A DNA stretch of 44,883 nucleotides from Chrysochromulina parva (Eukaryota; Haptophyta; Prymnesiales; Chrysochromulinaceae), in assembly GCA_002887195.1 (NCBI GenBank), contig PJAB01000084.1, forward strand, positions 1-44,883, given 5' to 3'. Below are positions 16,501-24,988 of the stretch, piece by piece; position 1 is the first letter of the stretch; each line of letters opens with the position of its first letter. The notes beneath the pieces were generated by a model. It was not told the DNA's origin and did not search any database. It saw only the letters and a program-made list of their open reading frames with translations. A program made the position numbers and the translations under genes.

Positions 16501-16806
16501 GCGGGCGCGGACCCGAATAGCGGCTTCACGCTGCAGCACGTGCCGCCCGCTCTGATGGCGGTCGCCACGTCGGCGGGCATCGACTCGAGCTTGGTGACCG
16601 AGTTTCTCAAACACAGCGGCATCGGGCTCACCGCGACAGGTAAGTTGCAGAGCGACCTCGCCTCGTTGCAGCTGGATGTCGGGGACGGCGCCGACCTCGC
16701 TCACGTGAACGTGAAGCCCCTCGACAAATTCAAGGGCCGCAAGGTGAGTGCGATCGAGCTCCGGCAGCTGTGCATCGACTTCCAGACGGACTCAGGAAGG
16801 AGCTAA
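13558..16806 (+). CDS. CFAP69: cilia- and flagella-associated protein 69 orthologue
   Basis: This 1,082-aa armadillo-type helical-repeat protein starts at the ATG at 13558. The N-terminal block (FDRTIALMKG, ERHVTSLKKIIS, GFFLHDLEST, LCVEHMRNGLDATYG, ELLQTLSMPFQKQRSSD) lines up with vertebrate CFAP69 as I remember it. So do later blocks: VELVWNLVESAPE, ELRNEVLVLCTLLAKN, the CLQLWREE segment, and the C-terminal DCRAKLFALLNALSFES...LTPDEEVLL. CFAP69 belongs to the axonemal central apparatus and is needed for normal flagella, so this gene says the organism builds motile flagella. It is a single exon of 3.2 kb. Splice-donor-like motifs lie in frame at 15761 (GTAAGC), 16640 (GTAAGT) and 16744 (GTGAGT). 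The first is within conserved sequence and is coding; the last leaves the true C-terminus slightly uncertain. Confidence 0.85.
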   Translation: MAASAHLAQTSSASDTSFSPRLRLDLNSGHSTLRSLNESVAKLRPQPKLPLPPAGAADDPAFAPVAPVIDFDRTIALMKGRHTQGMHERHVTSLKKIISLNARGFFLHDLESTHTLLELCVEHMRNGLDATYGSIVCELLQTLSMPFQKQRSSDHHRFAEPIATLMRTGASLGLEGGPLVAGAALEMLLSLAVPPPPPASTAEALAREALAVGPRIETLQLLKLLVTSGAVPPVVGAVHRCLAESAQAAPLRPSARSGSHLGTPPVWERPLMAALRLLRAVARTSDGALAIVQSSDVSSLLDPLRLPLGSPLLAVGVELVWNLVESAPELATDWLCAADGMPTLSALHQRTLVPGGSETDRELRNEVLVLCTLLAKNATPNGRMAFVQGGLYADVLALVCYDSAKIVHPTILELELLGIALQCLLAMCKPRAAPAGPLVACHEHFGLVECLLACLGAIPSAMAPAGCAIATSHWADSQRVELRKRSLALLTNLCVVTPAIAAQHAPGLAALLCGFLSDEAPAELRDAAIQFLISVLPLCKPLQSAAGHAGCVRALVEAVAAIAYCGSPTSLAPFSTTLVATTASLRVPSGLTAGQMQAAVLCLGLLATDLGSNQERLGDAGGVACLLPLIRPTTEPGLLHAVIECVWSAVVPSAANVSKLLQRDGALRLLDVLEGAPFAPRAHLLSCLADLVVHPAALEQCQEWHGTQRQSAVQLCLQLWREESARRGAASTAGGKLVSTTRPLSTSDAAASDALNASLMMAEDARGGALAGGALPAGSLHLLTSTNLTMGGRLKGVGSGVASAALEKVDCRAKLFALLNALSFESSVPLTPDEEVLLTAAKAYVSFASAEAWQDAKDEFAAEGFDLLPEDKARLEAELEQAAAQAKMVLDNQLQLVDGMLATEEAQEAASLKRVRVLRDGPMYGVPKTKRATSLFRARIEAKARIAGMVAASKVAYRGPTPTPGEYADAVLKAASAALLEAGADPNSGFTLQHVPPALMAVATSAGIDSSLVTEFLKHSGIGLTATGKLQSDLASLQLDVGDGADLAHVNVKPLDKFKGRKVSAIELRQLCIDFQTDSGRS

Positions 16807-17330
16807 TCCCGGTGAGATACCGGTGAGATACTGCGAGATACCGGCGAGATACCGGCGAGGCTCGGGCACGCTGGCCGCAGCAGGTCAAAGCTGCTCGGAC
16901 ACGTGTGCGACGAGCAAAAGTGCGTGGTGAATGGCGCAGGTTGCGCCGCGCGGCGGATCGAGTGGCCCTGGCGGTCACGATCTGACCGACTCGCGATCTG
17001 ACCGACTCGTGAGTTCTCGTGTTCGCTGTGGATGATGATCTGACGCGGAGATCGGTGGTGATTGTCGTGCTGTAGACCGGTGGCGGAAAGGTGGAGCTTG
17101 GACGAGCATGAGAAAGTGCCGGAAAATGGAGATTGCACAAGTGACAAGAACAATTTTGAGCCGCGCGCGCGCTCCAGACCCCACACCATTGGTGTACCAT
17201 AACCTTTGGGTGGCACAAGGACGCATGTACCATGTTGAACCCATTGTGCATCGAAATATTCGGGTTGGGGAGGCTCTTGGGAGGCTCGTTCTGCTCCCCA
17301 GATAAAAACCTTAACCCGACCCGGTTCAGC
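16807..17330. other. intergenic downstream of CFAP69
   Basis: It opens with an 11-bp tandem repeat directly behind the CFAP69 stop. A near-duplicate CGATCTGACCGACTCG unit follows at about 16978-17008. GC content drops towards the broken gene downstream. GATAAAAACC at 17301-17310 could be a TATA-like element about 20 bases before its first ATG. Confidence 0.4.
16810..16860 (+). repeat. 11-bp tandem repeat after CFAP69 stop
   Basis: About four and a half copies of the unit CGGTGAGATAC with small variations (CGGCGAGATAC, TGCGAGATAC) begin three bases after the CFAP69 stop codon. Confidence 0.85.
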
Positions 17331-18311
17331 ATGCAATTCTGCAAAGTCTGTGGAAAGGGCATCGAGAAACTCAAGGAGAGCCGCGAGGGACGGAGAGTAG
17401 GACGGAAAATCGAATGTAGCGCGAGCCAGGCGAAGGAGATGTCGTCGATCCCCAGCATCAGAGAGGGCGAGGGTTTCATCAGCATGGAGGACGTCCGTCT
17501 GGTCACGTCGTTTGTCAAGCTGATGGTCAAGTTCTGCAACGAGAAACGCGCCGCCGCTACTGCCGCCAAGAAATGTGTTATTGCGTGGAGAATGGTATCA
17601 TGCAGCAGCCGTGCGTCGTGAAGCTGGCGGAGATCGATTGTGCATTCAAGCTCTTCTGCAACGAGATGTTCGACGACCACGACACCGTGTACAAGCGCAT
17701 CGTCTTCGGTAAGGCCATGGGCAATCTCACGGCTATCGTTAACCACGTGTTCGAGCAGCCGATGCTGACCAACGGGCACGTGCCCTTCTTCTGCAAATCG
17801 ATGAGGTCGGTCTGGTTCGGTGCCACAAACTCCTCGGTGCCGACTCGGCGTTGATCATCGCGCGCAATCTGCCCTCCTACTCGGAGAAGAAGAAGGCGGC
17901 GATGATCGCCTTCAACGCAAATTTCGTCAATCATATCCACGCGTCGGCGCGGGTCATCCAGGTGGCGTTCAAGCGCTACAAGTTCAAGCTGCTGCAGCTC
18001 AAGTGCGCCATCTGCACACGACAGGATCCACATGGCAAGATCAAGATGGCCGCGATCAAGGCCGCGCTTATTGAGCTCGAAGAATATGCGGACGTCCTTA
18101 AGAAGAGCAACCTGTTCAGCCCGACAATCATGGCCACCACGCCAACCGAGGTGATCAAGGAGAGGTCGCCGACAGATTGCTGATCCCCTTCGAAGACAAC
18201 TACCTGCAGCTGGCGCGGCTGATCTTCCAGAGGCTCGTGGGGAAACATCTCACGATCAACTCGCCCGAGGTGTCTTGCGAGACGTGGAGCGAGACGCCGC
18301 CTCAAGCGTAG
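17331..18311 (+). pseudogene. unrecognised gene broken by three frame changes
   Basis: Protein-like sequence runs continuously across three reading frames. From the ATG at 17331 (MQFCKVCGKGIEK, a CxxC start) one frame runs to about 17575. A second carries on to about 17790 (CVVKLAEIDCAFKLFCNEMF; VYKRIVFGKAMGN). A third runs to about 18165 (LLGADSALIIARNLPSYSEK; IQVAFKRYKFK, an IQ-like calmodulin-binding motif). A return to the first frame ends at the TAG at 18309 (LQLARLIFQRLVGKHLTI). Each join needs a one- or two-base shift and leaves no room for introns. Either the gene has decayed or the assembly has indel errors here. The composition is less GC-rich than its neighbours, so transfer or a different origin is possible. 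I do not recognise the family. Confidence 0.55.
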
Positions 18312-19185
18312 TACCGCGCATACCGAAAAGCCTTTAGGCTTTCGGCCATTCGGCGGAAAGCACAGACCGCAGCGCGTGGCTAGCGCGTGGCATCGTTTAG
18401 CACTCACACAGCCAGTGTGCGAGGTGTCCACTGTGGGACAGAGGGAAGCGGATAGGAGGCTGCGGAAGCATCTTGTCCGGAAGTGATGAACGGAATATAT
18501 CGTGCAGACACCGCAAAGAGCGGACCCCGTCCCCGCTAAGCCGCTAACGTCCGGCGTCGGAGCGACGATGCGAGCGCTGAAAGAAGGTGTCGCCGGGGGA
18601 GGCGGAACAGGGACGCTCAGACCGCAGACACCAGACTTTATATACGGTCGGTGACGTGACAGAACAACGTGACAGTGTGCATGAGTGTCGGTGACAGTGC
18701 GGCTAGCGCTTGCGCGATGGCCGAGGCCCCGTGTGTGGGGTGGGGGGGCTTAAGGGGGGGCGGGGGGGCCGCGCAGCAGGCGATACATGACACGGCCGGT
18801 GCGGAGGCGGGAGGGCCGAGCCCGAGGGCTGCGAAAGGCTCGCCGAGCGGCAAACCGAACGAACCGTGCTACATGTCCACGTGGAAAATACAGACTGGCC
18901 GCTGTCGGCTCGGGTGCTGGTGCTGCTGCTGGCTAGCTGCTGGCTCCAGCTCCAGAGTCGGCTCCGGCCCCGGCGTCGGCTCTGGTGCAGGCTCTGGCAG
19001 CGGCTCGGCTCCGGAGTTGGCGGAGGCCTCGGCATCAGCTCTGGCGGCTCTGATCAGCCAGATCTGCTGAGGCTAAGCTGAGGCTGAGGCTCCGTAGGCG
19101 GAGGCCTCGGTACAGGCTCTTCCTAATGCTCCGTGATGTACACCGCAGGTGGCTGCAGTGGGCCGCGCCGGCCGCCCGAATCGAA
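18312..19185. other. intergenic, low-complexity and G-rich
   Basis: TTTATATAC at 18636-18644 is TATA-like. A dense G-rich stretch follows at 18737-18768. From about 18930 to 19110 the sequence is built of GGCTC/GGCTCTGG-like units and then GCTGAGGCT units, low-complexity DNA that would read as Gly/Ser or Ala/Glu in several frames. No gene is credible. The region is downstream of both flanking genes' coding ends. Confidence 0.45.
18737..18768 (+). repeat. G-rich tract, G-quadruplex candidate
   Basis: Four G runs of 4, 7, 7 and 7 bases are separated by loops of 1, 5 and 1 bases. This satisfies the usual G-quadruplex pattern on the plus strand. Confidence 0.7.
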
Positions 19186-22100
19186 CTATGCTCCGTCGAC
19201 CGCTTCCGAGGGCGCCGCCATTACGTTGGCCACTGTCGGCCGCCCCTGGACGGCGCGGCGCAACCTACGTGCGACGCCGGTGAGGAAGCTGAGCTGCGGG
19301 TGTTCCCATTGCGCGAGTCCAAACGCCGCGTTGCAATAGTACTCTCTCGCACACTCGCCACTTTGGGCGTGCACCAATTCGACGCGCTGCCAGCCGAGAG
19401 GGAGCTTCAGGGCGAGCGCACAGTCGACCAGCCACATGAGAGTGGGATGCAACGACGCCTCGAGCCCGAGATATTGCCCGAGGAGCACGAGTGTGTCGAG
19501 CGGGCATGGCGCGTGCCACAGCTGGCGCGCGCGCGCGAGCCGTCCACCTCCCTCCGCGAGCCGTCCAACCCCCTCCGCCCACAGAGCCGACTTGGCCATC
19601 GCCACAACGTCCGCGTCGGGTACGTCGCGCCAGCAGGCCTCGGCCGCGGCCGCAAGGCGCTCGGCGCTCGGCTCGAGCTGACGCTGCGGCAACACGCATG
19701 CCGAGATGCCGCGCACGGTGGGGAACTCGTAGCTGACCGTCCCGCTGTGGAGATCGACAAAGATAGGCGAGCGCCCGTCCTCAGAGGCCATCTGTACCCA
19801 GCTGCCCATCGGCTTGAGACGCTGCGTGCGGCGCGCGCGGGAGATGATGCCCGCGATGTGCGAGCCCATCGCCGCCGAGAGCGGATGGCCATCGACCATT
19901 GATCCCGTCGATACATGCGCGTGACAATAGGCTCCATCGCCCGAGATGGCGCTCCAGCCGGGTGGCAGAGGCGCGCGCGCGAGCTCGATCACGAAGGGGA
20001 GCAGCACATGGTCCTTGCCACCGATCCCCACGTCGAGCCCTACCGAGCGCCCCACCGCGTGCAGCCACGCTGCGTCCACCGGCCGCTGCAGCACGCGCGA
20101 GTGTGGCGTGAACAGCGTCACAGCCTTGAGCTCAGCCCACGGGTTGGGCGAATGCCGTGCCGCTCGCCCAAGCATGCCCATCACCGTCTGCGCGTCGCCC
20201 TGGCGTCGGCGCATGTGCATCTCCCACATACGGCGCCTCTCGCTCGCGGGAGGCGGCGGCGGCGGCGGCGGCGCGAGGGCAGTGTCCTCGGCAGGGTCCA
20301 CGAGCAGTTTGACGGCGGCGGCAATGGCGACGAGGTCCTGCTTGGCCTGCTTGCGCGCAGACGTCGAGGCGGAGAACGCCTCCGCCGCGACTGCCGCGAC
20401 CACATGCTCGTGGCGCAGACGCCGAGTCTCCACCGCCGACAGCACGCGCTCCATGGCGAACGAGGTGTACTCGCGATCACCTGCTCGCTTACGCTTAGGG
20501 CACGCACTCAGCGGGTGGGTCGCGCGCACCGGGGGGGTGAGCCCCGCGCAGTAGAAGCAGTACTGGTCACCCTTGGAGGCCGGTAGTCCCAGGTTCCACG
20601 CAAGGTCGCACGCCATCTGCCACGGCGGCCCCGCGGGCCGCGGCGAGCTCAGCGTGTGCATGTGTAGCGATTCGAGCGCGGCGCTGCGGGCACTTGATTC
20701 CACCAACGCCTGACGCGCCGCGCGGCGGGAGGCGACCTGCGCCGCCTCGGTCGCGGCCGCGCTCGAGAGTGCCTCAAGGCTCGTGTCCTTGCCCACGCCC
20801 AACAACTCGGCCACGCGTGCACGCCGCGCGCGCGAGTCCGCCTCAAGCGCCACGCCGAGCAGCGGCAGTGCGCCGAGCTGCTCGAGGCGCGCAAGGGCGC
20901 CGTCGACGGTCGCGAATGCTTTGGCACTCGGCTTGGCCCTCACCTTGTCCGCCTCGAGCCGCTTCAGATCCACCTCGGCCGCAGCCGTGCGTGCGTCTGC
21001 CGCGGCGCGCAGTTGCCACAGCGTCGGCGCCTCGGTGAGGTGCTCGACGGGCGGCGTCGTGCTCAACGTGTGCACACTCTCGTGAGGGACGCCGATCTGG
21101 CGGCCGAGCTCACGCCGATCGTGCGCGGAGATCACCTCGGAGATTAGCTGTGCCGCCGGCATCTGGCCCAGCTTCTCAAGGCGCACTCCGATCACCAGTC
21201 GACTAGCCGGCTCGAGCCCCTCACGCTTACTCGTACGGAGGAGCACGCTCACCCGCTCCGCGCTGGCCATGTACAGTCGCTCCTCATCGAACTCGCCGAG
21301 GAACGCAGCCAGGCTGCCCAGCATCTCCTTCTGCGCCTCCGGGTCGTTAGTGAGCGCCGCCACCACCGCCGGCTCCGCGCGATCGAGGACGTCGAGTGTG
21401 ACGCACCCCTCGGTGTATGTGCGCGTCTGCACCACCATCGAGCTAACGCTCGTGAGCTCGAGCTGCGCCGCTGCGGCTGCCGCGAGCTCACGCACCGCAC
21501 GCTTGTACGCGACGCGCTCGGCCACGGGCGTCTCGCCCACTCGACGGTACGCCTGGGCGCGCTGGGCGAGCAGCAGGCTGCGCAGCCGCTCGCGCTCTTG
21601 CGCTTCGAGCTCTGCGTGCATGCGCGAGGCTCCTTCGAGCCGCAGCCACTCCGTCAGCAGCGGCTTCGCCCGGTCTACAGCCTGCTTCCGCCAGGCTGCC
21701 TCGGCGGCGGCGAGCTCGAGCTCTGCGAGGCACGCGGCAGCACTTGCGCTCTTGCTGGTCGCCATGGCCGCCGCCTCGGATGGCACAACGGCCGCGGCCT
21801 TGTGCTGGTTCTGGATCGCCACCATCGCCATCAGAGCCCTCTCAACACCTTGGGCACGCGCCAAGTCGAGTGCGGCCACCTCCTTGGCGGCCTCAAGCCG
21901 CCGCGCCTCGTCCTCAAGGGCATCGAGCTCATCGGCGGCGCGGCGCATCTGGAGTGCCTGGAAGGAGCCGAGCTGGTTGCCGACCATCGTCTCACTTGCT
22001 GACGGCACGGATCCATCGGCCATCATGCGGTCAAGGGCGTCCGCGTAGCCCCGGAGCACGTCTGCAGAACACTTACGTCGCAGCGATTTGGGGCGGGCAG

Positions 22101-24822
22101 AGGCAGCGGCAGCGGCGGCGGCGGCGGCTTTGGTCGGCGAGGCGATCTTCGTCGTGGAGGCGACGGTGCTGTCCGCAGCGGCTGTGGCTGGAACGGTAGA
22201 CGGCGGGTCCAACCGGTAGACGGCGATCCCAACCGTTTCAAGCCGCGCACCGCGCGATTCGACTACCGCGGCGGTGCATTGCTTGACCATGTCAGCCGCC
22301 GTGCGCACGCTCGCGCTCGCTTTCTCAAGCTGCAATTGCAGCGATGAGATCTGGAGGCGATCGCCGCCCGGGCTGGCATCCGGGCTGCTGCCGGGACTAC
22401 CGCCGATGCAGGCGGCGGCGGTGCCAGTTTCGAGAGCGTCCTGCCATGCCTGGTGCTCGGCGACGAGTCCCGCGTGCGTCATCGCTGCCGCGAAGGACGC
22501 ATCCTCCAGCTGGGTGAACATGGCCAGAAAGTCCGACGGCGGCATCCGAGGAGGCGGGCCTTTCGGAGAGCCAGCAGGCTGGTCCCCTGGTGAACGGAGC
22601 TGCTGAACACGCTCCACGCCCTCGTCTGCTTGCTGGGCTACCGCCAAGAGCGCTCTAGCCGCCTCCTGCTGCTGCGTCTTCGCGCGCTGCCGGTACCGTA
22701 CCATCGCGGCGGGCGTGAGCACGCCCTCGTTGGCGGGCGTCGGGGTGGCGGCGGACGCGGCGATCGCGTAATGGTCGAGGACCGCATTCTGGTAGACGAT
22801 CGCCATCTCGTGCCGCGAGGCCTTGTACCGCAAGAGCTGGCGAGCGAGGATCGCCACGCCGCCCATCTGTGCCATCAAGTTGTCACTACCTAAGCCCTGG
22901 GTCTTTGAGCGTTGGTGCTTCAGCTTTGCATGCCGCTTGGCCGCCACCACCTGAGTGCGTCGCTGGATCGAGATGGCCGCGCACGCCTGCTCCGCCTCCC
23001 GCTGGCGCTTCGCCTCCACTGCGGACAGGCGTGCTGAGAGCTTGCGCTGACGCTGCACCAAACCCGATGAGACGTCCTGGAAGGTGCGGCGAAGTTGCCG
23101 CGCCCTTACCGACATTTGTAGCTTGCTCGCCGCGCCGTTGCGCAGCAGCAGTATCCCCGATGCCTGGCGAGCCTTTTCGAGAGCCTCGGCATTCGCCACG
23201 AGCCAAAACATCCTTCGCTCCGTCCGCCGGCGCCAGATCCGCTGCAAGACGGCGGCGGCATCGTGCATGCGGAAAGCGTCGAGTGCCTGAGGCAGCCCCT
23301 TCAGCAGAAATGTGTACGCACCCGAGTGCCCATACAGCAGGGCTTCCCACGCTGACCATCGCCACATGGCCGCGTCCCACACATGTTGTTTGCCTCGCGA
23401 TCGATGACGCGCATGGCGCAGCAGGGCGGTTGGATCGGGGGCCATGAGGCCATAGCGCGCGGCCTCAACGAGGATGGTCGTCTGCGCACGGTGCAACGTC
23501 TCCGGCGACGTCAGAGCGCCGGGCGAGGCGATGAGCATGGCATGGCGGTGAGCGCTGAGCGTGGCGTCGGCTGCTTTGGCGGCCGCGGGTGCGAGCGAGC
23601 GCACGAGCTCTTCGAGGTGCGAGGTCGACGGGCAGGCTTCCCGGACGAGGACAACAAAGGCTCGGAGCTCGGCACGCGACGTGTGGGAGCTCGGCCCGTC
23701 CACGTTCGGGTCGTGGGCGAGTACCCACTCGAGCTGACGCCCTAGCCACTCGGCCAGCAGGGGGTCCGCAAGGACGGGTGCCGGTAGGAAGTTGAGGTCG
23801 GTGCACATGTGCGCCGCGTAGCTGCGGCTGGGCTCACCCCAGATGAAGGGCAGCTCAAGGTCGGGGAATGAGCGGTAGTGCGACGACGAGCGGCGCAGCT
23901 CCCGCCGCCAGCAGTCGGTCGCGTCTACGATGGCGACGCTGAGCGCTCGTACCATGCTGAAGAGCGCGGAAAAGCGCTCGCGCAGTTCAAAAAGCGGCGC
24001 CGTGTCGCGCGACGTGAAGATCTGGTGCGCGAGGCGATCGCCGTGCTTCTCATCGAGCGGCGTGGGCATCAGCTCCCTCAAGAGCTCAACGGCTGCCTCG
24101 CGGGCTTCGATGAGGTACAGCACTTGACGCCGCGCCTTGCGCGTGGCCTCGTTGACCGCCGGCTGCTCCCGCTTCGTCAGCGGCGTACGATCTGCGAGAC
24201 CAGCGATGCCTGTGAAAAAGTACTGAATCTGCTCCTGCGTCGAGAGTGCGCGTTTGTGAGCCACGTTGCGGCTGTCGAAGAGAGTCGTGAATGCGCGCGG
24301 CTCGGATGGCGGCTCTGTCGAGGAAGGCCGTGGGCCCGCAGCCGAGGAAGGCCGCGGACTCGCAGAGCCGCTGGTTCGATAGGTTAGCACCCGCTGGCCC
24401 TCGGGCAGCCGTGTGATGGCCCCATCCGTCATTCGGCCGTGTCCGTGTGATCGCAGCTGCCTTCGCTTGAGCTCTTGCAGCTGCTGGTGAAGAAGCTCGA
24501 GCGATGGCACAAGCAGCCCTTGTGCCGAAAAGGCCGAGATGGGCCTCTCACCGTAGTGGAGCGGCGGCGGCGGGAGCGGCCGTGCAGTTTGCGGTCGCGG
24601 GCGTGCCGAGGAGGCGCGTGGTGGGCGTTGCTGCTGCTCGCTGCTGTTGTTGCGTGCCGAATGAGGCCGGCGCTTGCGTGCTGTCGCCTGCCTCTTCTGC
24701 TCCGTAGGCGGATGTGGAGCAAATGACGTGCCGTCGGGAGCGATGAAGAGCGTGTTTGCGCCGGTTGGAACAAGCTGCCAGAGTTCCTCTGCTCTCTGTT
24801 CTCTGCCGATCGTGCTGGCCAT
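19186..24822 (-). CDS. giant IQ/coiled-coil protein with CEP164-like WW modules, probably centriole or cilium associated
   Basis: An uninterrupted 1,878-codon frame starts MASTIGREQR at 24822. A Pro/Arg/Ser-rich N-terminus is followed by a helical region. IQ-like motifs cluster near residues ~520-620 (VLQRIWRRRTERR, KLQMSVRARQLRR, SIQRRTQVVAAKR). A long Ala/Glu-rich probable coiled-coil region follows (~700-1400). A zinc-knuckle-like CFYCAGL..HPLSACPKRKR lies at ~1420. The C-terminus has WW-type units at ~1619 (LPPGWSAISGDGAY), ~1672 (GSWVQMASEDGRSP) and ~1805 (LPLGWQRVEL...AQWEHPQ). Two of them follow a helix reminiscent of the 'LGI-x-LMWLA-x-APLP' lead-in of CEP164 WW domains (GLEASLHPTLMWLVDCAL). 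A basal-body or axonemal role is inference from that and from CFAP69 nearby. It is head-to-head with CDC20. Confidence 0.72.
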   Translation of the reverse strand: MASTIGREQRAEELWQLVPTGANTLFIAPDGTSFAPHPPTEQKRQATARKRRPHSARNNSSEQQQRPPRASSARPRPQTARPLPPPPLHYGERPISAFSAQGLLVPSLELLHQQLQELKRRQLRSHGHGRMTDGAITRLPEGQRVLTYRTSGSASPRPSSAAGPRPSSTEPPSEPRAFTTLFDSRNVAHKRALSTQEQIQYFFTGIAGLADRTPLTKREQPAVNEATRKARRQVLYLIEAREAAVELLRELMPTPLDEKHGDRLAHQIFTSRDTAPLFELRERFSALFSMVRALSVAIVDATDCWRRELRRSSSHYRSFPDLELPFIWGEPSRSYAAHMCTDLNFLPAPVLADPLLAEWLGRQLEWVLAHDPNVDGPSSHTSRAELRAFVVLVREACPSTSHLEELVRSLAPAAAKAADATLSAHRHAMLIASPGALTSPETLHRAQTTILVEAARYGLMAPDPTALLRHARHRSRGKQHVWDAAMWRWSAWEALLYGHSGAYTFLLKGLPQALDAFRMHDAAAVLQRIWRRRTERRMFWLVANAEALEKARQASGILLLRNGAASKLQMSVRARQLRRTFQDVSSGLVQRQRKLSARLSAVEAKRQREAEQACAAISIQRRTQVVAAKRHAKLKHQRSKTQGLGSDNLMAQMGGVAILARQLLRYKASRHEMAIVYQNAVLDHYAIAASAATPTPANEGVLTPAAMVRYRQRAKTQQQEAARALLAVAQQADEGVERVQQLRSPGDQPAGSPKGPPPRMPPSDFLAMFTQLEDASFAAAMTHAGLVAEHQAWQDALETGTAAACIGGSPGSSPDASPGGDRLQISSLQLQLEKASASVRTAADMVKQCTAAVVESRGARLETVGIAVYRLDPPSTVPATAAADSTVASTTKIASPTKAAAAAAAAASARPKSLRRKCSADVLRGYADALDRMMADGSVPSASETMVGNQLGSFQALQMRRAADELDALEDEARRLEAAKEVAALDLARAQGVERALMAMVAIQNQHKAAAVVPSEAAAMATSKSASAAACLAELELAAAEAAWRKQAVDRAKPLLTEWLRLEGASRMHAELEAQERERLRSLLLAQRAQAYRRVGETPVAERVAYKRAVRELAAAAAAQLELTSVSSMVVQTRTYTEGCVTLDVLDRAEPAVVAALTNDPEAQKEMLGSLAAFLGEFDEERLYMASAERVSVLLRTSKREGLEPASRLVIGVRLEKLGQMPAAQLISEVISAHDRRELGRQIGVPHESVHTLSTTPPVEHLTEAPTLWQLRAAADARTAAAEVDLKRLEADKVRAKPSAKAFATVDGALARLEQLGALPLLGVALEADSRARRARVAELLGVGKDTSLEALSSAAATEAAQVASRRAARQALVESSARSAALESLHMHTLSSPRPAGPPWQMACDLAWNLGLPASKGDQYCFYCAGLTPPVRATHPLSACPKRKRAGDREYTSFAMERVLSAVETRRLRHEHVVAAVAAEAFSASTSARKQAKQDLVAIAAAVKLLVDPAEDTALAPPPPPPPPASERRRMWEMHMRRRQGDAQTVMGMLGRAARHSPNPWAELKAVTLFTPHSRVLQRPVDAAWLHAVGRSVGLDVGIGGKDHVLLPFVIELARAPLPPGWSAISGDGAYCHAHVSTGSMVDGHPLSAAMGSHIAGIISRARRTQRLKPMGSWVQMASEDGRSPIFVDLHSGTVSYEFPTVRGISACVLPQRQLEPSAERLAAAAEACWRDVPDADVVAMAKSALWAEGVGRLAEGGGRLARARQLWHAPCPLDTLVLLGQYLGLEASLHPTLMWLVDCALALKLPLGWQRVELVHAQSGECAREYYCNAAFGLAQWEHPQLSFLTGVARRLRRAVQGRPTVANVMAAPSEAVDGA

Positions 24823-24988
24823 CACCGTCGCACCGGAATCGGTCACCACCGCAGGAAGGCGGAAGCGCAAGGCCCCTTGGCCAGCGGTTCACCAGGGTTC
24901 ACCGTTCACGGCTTCCTCTGTTCTCTTTCTTCGTGCGAGCACAGACGAGCAGCGCGCCCATCACTCCAAGCGTCGGCCGCCGCCCAGG
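24823..24988. promoter_or_regulatory. divergent promoter between giant WW protein and CDC20
   Basis: These 166 bp lie between two start codons pointing outward. GGTTCACC occurs twice within it (about 24886-24904), followed by a pyrimidine-rich stretch. No TATA box is seen. Shared regulation of the two genes is inference from geometry. Confidence 0.4.

Noticed and set aside
16640..16671. 32-nt mini-intron GTAAGT...TGCAG near the CFAP69 end
   Set aside because: Removal would shift the frame and the length is far below the two supported introns (79 and 115 nt).
16730..17779. 349-codon minus-strand open frame across the CFAP69 end and the broken gene
   Set aside because: It overlaps two better plus-strand readings and its protein is low in features; it looks like a chance frame.
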